Shown: in pieces, positions 44,063 through 51,254 of the stretch
Numbering within the stretch: the stretch's first letter is position 1
Layout of the letters: every line of letters starts with the position of its first letter
DNA from: an uncultured Polaribacter sp.
GTDB taxonomy: Bacteria > Bacteroidota > Bacteroidia > Flavobacteriales > Flavobacteriaceae
Direction of reading: 5' to 3'
DNA: 64,000 bases
Assembly (NCBI RefSeq): GCF_947497125.1
Contig: NZ_CANMFI010000001.1
Coordinates: 310,001-374,000 of the forward strand
Position numbers and translations under genes: made by a program
The notes under the pieces: generated by a model
Seen by the model: the letters and a program-made list of their open reading frames with translations, nothing else
What the model was told of the DNA's origin: nothing
Database searches by the model: none

Positions 44063-45126
44063 GAGGTATAGATTTTTAATAATTTTTTAAAGAATATATC
44101 TTTAGAATATTTTTCAGTTATATTCTTTTGATGATTCTTTCCAAAATAAATTCTTTTTTCTTTTGATAATATTAACTCTTCTAATGCCAATGCTAACTGT
44201 AAACTATTTTCTCTATCTACTATTAATCCAGATTTTTGATGTTTAACGATTTTTTTACATTCGCCAACGTCAGTAACTACGACTGGTAATTTAGCCAAAC
44301 CATATTCTAAAATAGAAATAGGTAAACCTTCATTTTTTGATTGTAAAACACCTATATTAGATTGTAAAAGTATGTTTTTTATGTCTCTTTGTAAATCATA
44401 AATAAAAACATTATAGTCTAACTTATTTGATGTTATAAATTGTTTTATTTTTTTTGAATAATTATCATTATAATCTTTACCAACTAAATGTAACGTCCAA
44501 TTAGGATATTTAGCATAGTTTATATAAAATGCTTTTAATAGATTAATATGGTCTTTTTCAGGTCTTAATGCTGCAAGACAAACAATCTTATTTCCAATTT
44601 TACCCCGTAATATTGTTTTCTTACTAGTATCAACAAATTCAGGAAAATTATTTAGTTTAATTGAATTTTTATGATTTAACTTGTTTAGTGACCACGTATT
44701 TAAATCTTCATTTACACAAATAATTTTACTATAAATAAAACTAAACCATTTTATAAAAATAAATTTCAAACCTTTTAAATTAACATAATCTCCAGTGTGA
44801 TTATGCCAAATAAAATTAACATTTTTAATAAAAAAACTAAAACAAAAAATAAAGAAAATTGAGGTATTATGGGTGTGAATAATTTCAATTTTATGCTCCT
44901 TTACGTATCTCTTTAATTTTTTAATAGCTTTAATTTCGATACTTTTTTTCCTATTCAGGTATATATAACCGACACTCGAATTAATATTTTCTTTTAATTC
45001 CCCTTCAACTCTAGTTACACAAATATGAGAGTCAATCTTTTTTTCTGATAGACCATTTGCAATGTTAACTGCTAATACTTCAGCCCCACCTATACTTAAA
45101 GAATCTATAACTTGTAATACTCTCAT
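44059..45126 (-). CDS. Family 4 glycosyltransferase
   Basis: A 355-aa GT-B protein. The N terminus MRVLQVIDSLSIGGAEVLAVNIANGLSEKKIDSHI has the GGAE loop of GT4 enzymes, with EIIHTHNTSIFFIF and FIWHNHTGDYVNLKG forming the acceptor side. The donor side includes LRPEKDHINLLKAF, LVGKDYNDNYSKKIKQF and LQSKNEGLPISILEYGLAKLPVVVTDVGECKKIV. The E-x7-E pair is intact. It overlaps the polymerase gene by four bases; donor unknown. Confidence 0.92.
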   Translation of the reverse strand: MRVLQVIDSLSIGGAEVLAVNIANGLSEKKIDSHICVTRVEGELKENINSSVGYIYLNRKKSIEIKAIKKLKRYVKEHKIEIIHTHNTSIFFIFCFSFFIKNVNFIWHNHTGDYVNLKGLKFIFIKWFSFIYSKIICVNEDLNTWSLNKLNHKNSIKLNNFPEFVDTSKKTILRGKIGNKIVCLAALRPEKDHINLLKAFYINYAKYPNWTLHLVGKDYNDNYSKKIKQFITSNKLDYNVFIYDLQRDIKNILLQSNIGVLQSKNEGLPISILEYGLAKLPVVVTDVGECKKIVKHQKSGLIVDRENSLQLALALEELILSKEKRIYFGKNHQKNITEKYSKDIFFKKLLKIYTS

Positions 45127-45127
45127 T

Positions 45128-45682
45128 TTAAAATTTAAATAGATCTAAATAAAATATTTCTTCATTTTGATAATATTCTTCTTTTAAAATTGATAATAAA
45201 ATGTTGTCATGATAATCATTATTCATAAAAATACTTTTACGCTCTTTACCCTCTATTACCCAATAACACTTCCTAAATAAGTTTAAAGAAGCTAAATTGT
45301 AATCAATGATGTGAGTATGCAATCGGTTTATGTTTATTTTATTAAATAAAAAAGACATACCTGTTTTTAAAGAGTCTGTACCGATCTTTTTACCCCTAGA
45401 ATTCTTTATAATTTTTATTGCTATTAGTCCACTTTTCGAGATTGAATTTGTGTATTTAAATGAAAAATACCCTAGTTTTAAATTTGTTTCTTTTTCATAA
45501 ATAATAAATCGATAACCAGTACTTAAATTTTTTAAAAACCATTCCTTTTGAGATTCATTAGTTTTTAAAAACTCATTTTTACCTTCCCAATAAGCTAATT
45601 CTTGATTATTAACTAAAGTTAACATGAAATCTATATCATTTTGCTCTAATGCTTTTAAATAAATATTTTTACCTTCTATCAT
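45128..45682 (-). CDS. GNAT-family N-acetyltransferase (RimJ/RimL-like)
   Basis: A 184-aa protein. MIEGKNIYLKALEQNDIDFMLTLVNNQEL and LSTGYRFIIYEKETNLKLGYFSF are GNAT strands 1-4. The acetyl-CoA loop is in AIKIIKNSRGKKIGTDSLKTGMSFLFNK (RGKKIG), followed by INRLHTHIIDYNLASLNLFRKCYWVIEGKER. It most likely acetylates an amino sugar in the polysaccharide precursor (as WecD- or PseH-like enzymes do), inferred from its position. It overlaps the GT4 fragment by four bases and precedes the next GT4 by one base. Confidence 0.87.
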   Translation of the reverse strand: MIEGKNIYLKALEQNDIDFMLTLVNNQELAYWEGKNEFLKTNESQKEWFLKNLSTGYRFIIYEKETNLKLGYFSFKYTNSISKSGLIAIKIIKNSRGKKIGTDSLKTGMSFLFNKININRLHTHIIDYNLASLNLFRKCYWVIEGKERKSIFMNNDYHDNILLSILKEEYYQNEEIFYLDLFKF

Positions 45683-46101
45683 TGTAATGATTTTATAATA
45701 TTACTCAACTTAATTTGAAAATTCTCTAGTGAATATTGAATAGCAAATTTTGTGAGATTTATTTTTTCTTTGTTTTCTAATAAGTATTTAAATGCTTTTT
45801 TAATTGTTTTTGATAATTCTTCAGCTGTTGGTTCAAAACACAAACCTTTATTTTTAGTATCAATTATATCAGGAACATTGCCTTTATTTGCAGCTAATGG
45901 CAGACAGTTATGAGCCCAAGATTCTGCAATAGGTTTGGGCCAACCTTCCATAACACCTGGCATTATTAGAACATGACATTTTGCTAAAACACTTTGTGCT
46001 TCTTTAAAAGGTAAACCACCATAAAAAGTAATATTGCTTAGTAAATTTAATTCTTTTGCTTTATTATGTATTTCTTCTTTTAAGTGACCATCACCGATCA
46101 A
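45679..46101 (-). pseudogene. Family 4 glycosyltransferase, C-terminal remnant
   Basis: Only the donor-binding half of a GT4 enzyme remains (140 aa; complete enzymes are about 350-380). LIGDGHLKEEIHNKAKELNLLSNITFYGGLPFKEAQSVLAKCHVLIMPGVMEGWPKPIAESWAHNCLPLAANKGNVPDII is a good GT4 second half with the E-x7-E region. The reading frame continues upstream only a few codons to a TAG stop, and the DNA then belongs to a truncated wzm in another frame. The TTG start in the track is therefore not a natural start. A GT4 half without the acceptor domain should be inactive. Confidence 0.75.
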
Positions 46102-46612
46102 TTGGCAAATATGCTATGTTCGAAGATATATTTACAAGCATTCCTTTATATGCAAAATAAGCAAAGAAACTACTGAAAATTAGTAATTGAATTCCAAATT
46201 TTATCAAGTTTGAAACAATAATAGACATTGGCATAATTACTCTTGGAAAATATACTTTTCCAAAAATAGCCTCATTTTTTTTAAAGGTATCCGAAGTTTC
46301 AGTTAAACAATCTTTAAAATAATTCCATGCAGTTATTCCTGCTAAATTGAATAAAAAAGAAGGTATATGACCCGTTGTAATGCCCGCTATATTATTGAAA
46401 ACTAATGTAAAAATGATAGAGGTAAATAAAGGTTGAATAATATACCAAAGAGGGCCTAATATGGTTTGCTTATACAACGTAACCACATCTCTTTTTACAA
46501 ATAGCATTAAAAGATCTCTATACTGCCAAACTTCTTTTAAGTTTAAATCTAATAAATTGTTTTTTGGCGATATTTCATAAAGCCACTTTTCTTTTTTCAT
46601 TGTGTAATTCAC
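46091..46612 (-). pseudogene. Polysaccharide ABC exporter permease (Wzm-like), N-terminal remnant
   Basis: The first 165 or so residues match ABC-2 type O-antigen/capsule permeases: EISPKNNLLDLNLKEVWQYRDLLMLFVKRDVVTLYKQTILGPLWYIIQPLFTSIIFTLVFNNIAGI, then FLFNLAGITAWNYFKDCLTETSDTFKKNEAIFGKVYFPRVIMPMSIIVSNLIKFGIQ. The protein then stops after SNIAYLPIDR, roughly 110 residues short of the usual 275-290. The partner ATPase gene wzt, normally next, is missing. DNA at 46091-46110 joins it straight to a GT4 remnant. It is the first gene of the operon as it now stands. Confidence 0.78.
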
Positions 46613-46741
46613 TTCTTCAACAAATATAATTTATTTTGAACTAAAGCTCTGTTGTTTTTCGTTCAATCGTCTTATTTTTACGATAGAAAAAGAATTGAAA
46701 TTAATTATATCTATAACTATTAAAAAGATTGAATTATTCTA

Positions 46742-46799
46742 ATTATCTATTAACTTCATCCATAATAAAAGATAACTTTATTGATTTTTAATAGATAAT
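46742..46799. repeat. 12-bp perfect inverted repeat with 34-bp spacer upstream of the polysaccharide operon
   Basis: ATTATCTATTAA (46742-46753) and TTAATAGATAAT (46788-46799) are exact inverted copies. The spacer has -7-like words on both strands (TAACTTTA forward, TATCTTTT reverse). It lies in the 229-base divergent gap between the polysaccharide operon and a GNAT gene. It could be an operator pair or hairpin; it seems short for an invertible promoter. Confidence 0.6.
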
Positions 46800-46841
46800 A
46801 TATTGACATTATATCAACTACAACTAAATTTATAAAAGCAA

Positions 46842-47309
46842 ATGAATTTAAAAAATTTAAAAATTATACCATACCAACCAAATCTTGCGAAAGATTTTTA
46901 CAACTTAAATGTCGAATGGCTTAAAAAATACTTTTATGTAGAACCTTATGATGAAAAAGTATTAAGCAATCCTCAGAAATATATTATTGATGAAGGCGGA
47001 TATATTTTTTATGCAACATACAACGATGAAATTATTGGAGTTGCTGCTTATATAAACCAAAAATCATACTTCGAATTAAGTAAAATGGCAATTTCACCCA
47101 AATACCGTGGTTTAAAAATAGGTTTATTTCTAATTAACTTTTGTGTTCAATTTGCTAAAAATAAAGAATGGGAAAGTATTACATTGTATTCTAACACAAA
47201 GTTAGTGCCTGCAATAAACTTATACAAAAAAATAGGTTTTAAAGAAGTACCATTAGAGCAAGAAGCTCATTATAAGCGTTCAGACATTAAAATGATTCTT
47301 AACCTATAA
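46842..47309 (+). CDS. GNAT-family N-acetyltransferase
   Basis: A 155-aa acetyltransferase. Motif A is ELSKMAISPKYRGLKIGLFLINFCVQFAKNKEWESITLYSN (RGLKIG acetyl-CoA loop), and motif B is ALVPAINLYKKIGFKEVP-like (KLVPAINLYKKIGFKEVPLE). No further specificity is visible. It points away from the polysaccharide operon and ends overlapping aroQ by six bases, convergently. Likely a small-molecule or peptide acetyltransferase. Confidence 0.88.
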   Translation: MNLKNLKIIPYQPNLAKDFYNLNVEWLKKYFYVEPYDEKVLSNPQKYIIDEGGYIFYATYNDEIIGVAAYINQKSYFELSKMAISPKYRGLKIGLFLINFCVQFAKNKEWESITLYSNTKLVPAINLYKKIGFKEVPLEQEAHYKRSDIKMILNL

Positions 47310-47717
47310 AAAACTTTGTATTGCTAAATTATATCCTTTTAATCCAAAACCAAATAGCACACCTTTTGCTGCAGGAGCAATAAAACTTTGATGCCTAAAC
47401 TCTTCTCTAGCATGAACGTTAGAAATATGCAACTCTACTACTGGTGTTGTAATTGCTTTTACAGCATCACCAATACCTACAGAAGTATGCGTATAAGCAG
47501 CAGCATTTAAAATTACACCATCATAAGTAAAACCAATTTCATGTAATTTATCTATAATTTCTCCTTCTATATTAGACTGAAAATAAAACAATTCTACATT
47601 TTTAAATTGCGATTGCAATTCTTTAAAATAATCTTCAAAGGTTTTAGATCCATATATTTCTGGTTCTCTTTTGCCTAGAAGATTTAAATTTGGACCGTTT
47701 ATTATAATTAGTTTCAT
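47304..47717 (-). CDS. aroQ: 3-dehydroquinate dehydratase, type II
   Basis: Shikimate pathway enzyme; makes 3-dehydroshikimate. The ORF track begins at 47792, but the conserved N terminus MKLIIINGPNLNLLGKREPEIYG starts at 47717, giving 137 aa, the usual length of about 140-150. The flexible loop with catalytic Arg/Tyr (GKREPEIYG), FQSNIEGEIID, NAAAYTHTSVGIGDA and VELHISNVHAREEFRHQSFIAPAAKGVLFGFG are all present. It is divergent from xerD with a 42-base gap. Confidence 0.95.
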   Translation of the reverse strand: MKLIIINGPNLNLLGKREPEIYGSKTFEDYFKELQSQFKNVELFYFQSNIEGEIIDKLHEIGFTYDGVILNAAAYTHTSVGIGDAVKAITTPVVELHISNVHAREEFRHQSFIAPAAKGVLFGFGLKGYNLAIQSFL

Positions 47718-47759
47718 AAATAACTTTAAGATTGTAAATATAAACTTTATTTTTAGCAC

Positions 47760-48656
47760 ATGAAATGGCAAAATGCAATTATCGATTTTCAACTATTTTT
47801 AAAAATAGAAAGAGGCTTGTCTCAGAACACCATTGATAGTTATTCTAGAGATATAGAAAAATTGATACTATTCATCACAAATAACTCTATAAATATTTCA
47901 CCAATTTCTATTGACGAGTCTATAGTTCAACAGTTTATTTATCATATTTCTAAAGAAATAAATGCCAGAAGCCAGGCAAGAATTATCTCTGGTTTGCGAA
48001 GTTTCTTTGATTATTTAGTTTTTGAAAACTATAGAGAAACAAATCCGACAGAAATAATAGAAGCACCTAAAATAGGCTTGAAATTACCAGATACATTAAC
48101 AGAAGATGAAATTAATAGCCTTATTACTGCGATAGATTTAAGTAAAGCAAACGGAGAAAGAAATAGGTGTATTTTAGAAACAATGTACAGTTGTGGTTTA
48201 AGAGTTAGTGAATTAATTACTTTAAAAATTTCAGATTTATTTTTTGATGAAGGATTGATTAGAGTAATTGGTAAGGGTAATAAACAACGCTTTATTCCTA
48301 TCCATTATAAAGCGCAGAAAATGATATCGCTATACATCAATCAAACTAGGTGTATGATAAAACCAGCAAAAGGACATGACGATATTTTATTTTTAAATAG
48401 ACGAGGAAAATCACTAACAAGACAAATGATTTTTATTATCCTTAAAGATTTAGGAAATTTAATAGATCTTCAAAAAAAGATTAGCCCGCACACACTTCGA
48501 CATTCTTTTGCTACGCATTTACTTAAAAATGGTGCAGATTTAAGAGCTATTCAACAAATGTTAGGACATGAAAGCATTACTACAACCGAGGTTTACGTTC
48601 ATTTAGATAAAAGCTATTTAAAAGAAGTTGTAGAAAAATTTCATCCTAGAAAATAA
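47760..48656 (+). CDS. xerD: Site-specific tyrosine recombinase XerD
   Basis: A 298-aa chromosome dimer resolution recombinase. The SAM-like N-terminal domain (AIIDFQLFLKIERGLSQNTIDSYSRDIEKL) precedes the catalytic domain with Arg in METMYSCGLRVSELITL-like context (CGLRVSEL), Lys in GKGNKQRFIPI, HxxR in SPHTLRHSFATHLLKNGADLRAIQQMLGH and Tyr in STTTEVYVHLD-like ITTTEVYVHLD. Length and the DLRAIQQMLGHESI motif fit the housekeeping Xer rather than an integrase. It is next to aroQ and rny, not to any mobile element. Confidence 0.93.
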   Translation: MKWQNAIIDFQLFLKIERGLSQNTIDSYSRDIEKLILFITNNSINISPISIDESIVQQFIYHISKEINARSQARIISGLRSFFDYLVFENYRETNPTEIIEAPKIGLKLPDTLTEDEINSLITAIDLSKANGERNRCILETMYSCGLRVSELITLKISDLFFDEGLIRVIGKGNKQRFIPIHYKAQKMISLYINQTRCMIKPAKGHDDILFLNRRGKSLTRQMIFIILKDLGNLIDLQKKISPHTLRHSFATHLLKNGADLRAIQQMLGHESITTTEVYVHLDKSYLKEVVEKFHPRK

Positions 48657-48663
48657 CCCATAA

Positions 48664-48697
48664 AAAAACTCCTAACTGTTACAGATTAGGAGTTTTT
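48664..48697. terminator. Bidirectional terminator between xerD and rny
   Basis: 12-bp stem AAAAACTCCTAA / TTAGGAGTTTTT with a short inner CTG/CAG stem, A run before and T run after, in the gap between convergent xerD and rny. Confidence 0.9.
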
Positions 48698-48717
48698 AAA
48701 TTATTTAGAAGATACTT

Positions 48718-50286
48718 TTACTTCGCTACATTTACAGCTCTTGTTTCTCTAATTACTGTAACTTTAACTTGACCAGGATACGTCATGTCTGTTTGTATTT
48801 TTTGGGAAATACTAAAAGATAATTCTGCGGCTTTTGTATCATTTACTTTAGTACTTTCTACCATTACCCTTAATTCTCTTCCTGCCTGAATAGCATAGGC
48901 TTTTTGCACCCCTGGAAATCCAAAAGCAATGTTTTCTAAATCTTTTAATCGTTGAATGTAAGAATCTAACACTTGTCTTCTAGCACCAGGTCTAGCACCA
49001 GAAATAGCATCACAAACCTGAACGATTGGAGCTATTAATGATTTCATTTCAATTTCATCATGATGGGCTCCGATGGCATTACACACATCTGGTTTTTCAC
49101 CATATTTTTCGGCCCATTGCATTCCTAACAAAGCATGTGGTAATTCACTCTCTGTATCAGGCACTTTACCAATGTCATGTAACAATCCGGCACGTTTAGC
49201 AACTTTAGAATTTAAGCCCATTTCAGAGGCCATAATTCCACATAAATTTGCTACTTCTCGCGAGTGTTGTAATAAATTTTGTCCGTAAGAAGAGCGATAC
49301 TTCATTCTACCTACAGTTTTAATTAACTCTGGATGTAAACCATGAATTCCTAAATCAATTACCGTTCTTTTACCAACTTCAATAATTTCTTGTGTAATTT
49401 GATTTTCTGTCTTTTTTACTACTTCTTCTATTCTCGCTGGGTGTATTCTACCATCTGTAACAAGTTTATGCATAGACAAGCGTGCAATTTCTCTTCGAAC
49501 AGGATCAAAACAAGAAAGAATAATTGCTTCCGGAGTATCATCTACAATAATTTCCACACCAGTTGCTGCTTCTAAAGCTCTAATATTACGTCCTTCTCTA
49601 CCAATAATTCTACCTTTAACATCATCAGACTCTAAATTAAAAACTGAAACACAATTTTCTACAGCTTGTTCTACACCAACTCTTTGTATGGTTCCTAAAA
49701 CTACTTTTCTAGCTTCTTGTTCTGCGGTTAATTTTGCCTCTTCGATAGCTGTTTGTACAAAAGCCATTGCCTCTGTTTTAGCTTCGTCTTTTAAAGAAGT
49801 AACCAGTTCTACTTTTGCTTCATCTGCAGATAAGCCAGAAATTTGCTCTAACATATCTACATGACGCTTGTGCATAACATCTAATTCTGATTCTTTATTT
49901 TCTAAAAAATCTAATTTATTATTGTAGTCATTTTCTTTGTGCTCTAAAGATTTGTTAAGACGTTTATTTTTGTCTACTTCAGAAGCTACTTGAGATTCTC
50001 TATCACGTATTCTTTTTTCTACATCAGAAATCTTTTTTTCTCTTGTAAGAATCACTTTTTCGTGCTCAGACTTAAGTTCAATAAATTTTTCTTTTGCTTG
50101 TAAAATCTTATCTTTTTTAAGAGATTCTGCATCAATTTTGGCTTGCTTTAATATTGAAGAAGCTTCTTTTCTTGTTGCATTTAATAATTTTTTACCTTTT
50201 GATTTCTCTATCGCCTTTAAGATAAAGAAACCCACTGTAACTCCTATAAAAATTCCCACAATAAGGGGAAGTATCATTCCATCCAT
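48718..50286 (-). CDS. rny: Ribonuclease Y
   Basis: A 522-aa membrane-anchored endoribonuclease that starts mRNA decay. An N-terminal transmembrane helix ([19 protein letters not shown]) is followed by a long coiled coil (residues about 30-190), the KH RNA-binding domain ([49 protein letters not shown]) and the HD domain ([33 protein letters not shown]). It lies downstream of the 6S-like RNA on the same strand. Confidence 0.95.
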   Translation of the reverse strand: MDGMILPLIVGIFIGVTVGFFILKAIEKSKGKKLLNATRKEASSILKQAKIDAESLKKDKILQAKEKFIELKSEHEKVILTREKKISDVEKRIRDRESQVASEVDKNKRLNKSLEHKENDYNNKLDFLENKESELDVMHKRHVDMLEQISGLSADEAKVELVTSLKDEAKTEAMAFVQTAIEEAKLTAEQEARKVVLGTIQRVGVEQAVENCVSVFNLESDDVKGRIIGREGRNIRALEAATGVEIIVDDTPEAIILSCFDPVRREIARLSMHKLVTDGRIHPARIEEVVKKTENQITQEIIEVGKRTVIDLGIHGLHPELIKTVGRMKYRSSYGQNLLQHSREVANLCGIMASEMGLNSKVAKRAGLLHDIGKVPDTESELPHALLGMQWAEKYGEKPDVCNAIGAHHDEIEMKSLIAPIVQVCDAISGARPGARRQVLDSYIQRLKDLENIAFGFPGVQKAYAIQAGRELRVMVESTKVNDTKAAELSFSISQKIQTDMTYPGQVKVTVIRETRAVNVAK

Positions 50287-50301
50287 AATTTATTTTTGTA
50301 T

Positions 50302-50495
50302 AAAAAAAGCCTACATCAGTTTGGTTTTTTAAACTCTAGTTATGGTATTTATAGGACTAACTAACTATTTAAGAATCCATTTAAAAATTGAATAAATTCA
50401 ATAATAATGGCGTGCTTTTGTAGTTAAGACTCATCCTTCATAATTGAATCGTGTTGAGTTTAATAAACAATTTACTAACGTAGGCAGTGTGTTGT
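50302..50495 (-). ncRNA. ssrS: 6S RNA-like small RNA (6S-Flavo type)
   Basis: The 229-base gap between zapA and rny codes for no protein but folds, on the minus strand, into a long rod. A closing stem GCCTACGTTAG (50485-50475) pairs with CTGATGTAGGC (50319-50309) over 11 positions with G-U wobbles. TTAAACTC pairs with GAGTTTAA further in, an open region follows, then CCATT/AATGG and an apical ATTGAAT/ATTCAAT hairpin. A T run follows the closing stem. This shape, length (about 185-195 nt) and position beside zapA are those of 6S RNA, which binds the sigma-containing RNA polymerase. The 5' end is approximate. Confidence 0.72.
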
Positions 50496-50515
50496 TAATG
50501 TGTATTTTAATGAAC

Positions 50516-50806
50516 TTATTTTAAATGAGAATCAACCAAAAGGGTCAATTCTTTAATTTTATCTACTACTTCTCTACTTGTAGAATCTTTTTCTATGGAT
50601 GATATTTCAATTTTTGAAGCAAACTGTAAAGCACACATGGCTAAAACATCTTGTTTGTCGCTTACTGCATAATTTTTTTCATACATAGAAATTAAGTTGT
50701 TTATTGCATTGGCAGCTTTTCTCATCCCCTCTTCTTCTTTTGTGTTTTGTACACTTAAAGGATAATTTCTACCTGCTATAACAACGTTAATTTTTAGTTT
50801 TTCCAC
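50516..50806 (-). CDS. zapA: Cell division protein ZapA
   Basis: A 96-aa cytosolic FtsZ-ring stabiliser. The N-terminal beta segment KLKINVVIAGRNYPLSV followed by EEEGMRKAANAINNLISMYEKNYAVSDKQDVLAMCALQFASKIE is characteristic of ZapA. The C-terminal helix (VVDKIKELTLLVDSHLK) should form the coiled coil of the tetramer. It is 13 bases after a small coiled-coil gene, and the 6S-like RNA follows it. Confidence 0.9.
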   Translation of the reverse strand: MEKLKINVVIAGRNYPLSVQNTKEEEGMRKAANAINNLISMYEKNYAVSDKQDVLAMCALQFASKIEISSIEKDSTSREVVDKIKELTLLVDSHLK

Positions 50807-50819
50807 AATTTAATGAACT

Positions 50820-51110
50820 TTATTCTTGTATTTGAATAATACATTTATCGATTTCTCGAATTAAAGCATTTATTTTGAGTTTTGTATCTCTTGTATTTTC
50901 ACTACTGCCATTTATAGTTTTTGCAATTTTAAGCAAATCATATTGTTTTTTCTGAGCTTCTAAAAATTGCAATTGTTCTTTTAGTTGATAATGTAATTTA
51001 GTGTTATTTTGAAGCAATAATTCATTTTCATTTTTTAAAAACTCATAATTAGAAAGTAAGTTTTTTAACTTATCTTCCAGTAAATGAATTGCTTCTACTT
51101 TATTACTCAT
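50820..51110 (-). CDS. Small coiled-coil protein upstream of zapA, function unknown
   Basis: A 96-aa, highly charged and almost entirely helical protein: IHLLEDKLKNLLSNYEFLKNENELLLQNNTKLHYQLKEQLQFLEAQKKQYDLLKIAKTI has a leucine heptad pattern over about 50 residues. No membrane segment or enzyme motif. It is cotranscribed with zapA. Size, helical nature and position suggest a ZapB- or FtsB-like division factor, but this is guilt by association. A good promoter lies upstream. Confidence 0.75.
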   Translation of the reverse strand: MSNKVEAIHLLEDKLKNLLSNYEFLKNENELLLQNNTKLHYQLKEQLQFLEAQKKQYDLLKIAKTINGSSENTRDTKLKINALIREIDKCIIQIQE

Positions 51111-51137
51111 CTAACTTTTAAGAATAAACTATTCCTA

Positions 51138-51168
51138 CAAAGTTAACATTCTGTTTTAAATTTTACAA
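51138..51168 (-). promoter_or_regulatory. Promoter of the coiled-coil gene-zapA operon
   Basis: On the minus strand TTG (51168-51166), 20 bases, then TAACTTTG (51145-51138), matching the Bacteroidota -33/-7 pattern. The box is 27 bases upstream of the ATG at 51110. Confidence 0.55.
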
Positions 51169-51254
51169 CATTTTGTTACTTTTTTAATAATAGACTATTT
51201 ACTAGCACTTTATCTAAAAAATGATTTTTAGTATTTTTACAAAAAAAATTAATC

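Noticed and set aside
47760-48656. Tyrosine recombinase near the polysaccharide locus as a sign of a mobile element or invertible system
   Set aside because: Length, motifs and neighbours (aroQ, rny) are those of housekeeping XerD; there are no att-like repeats or phage genes.
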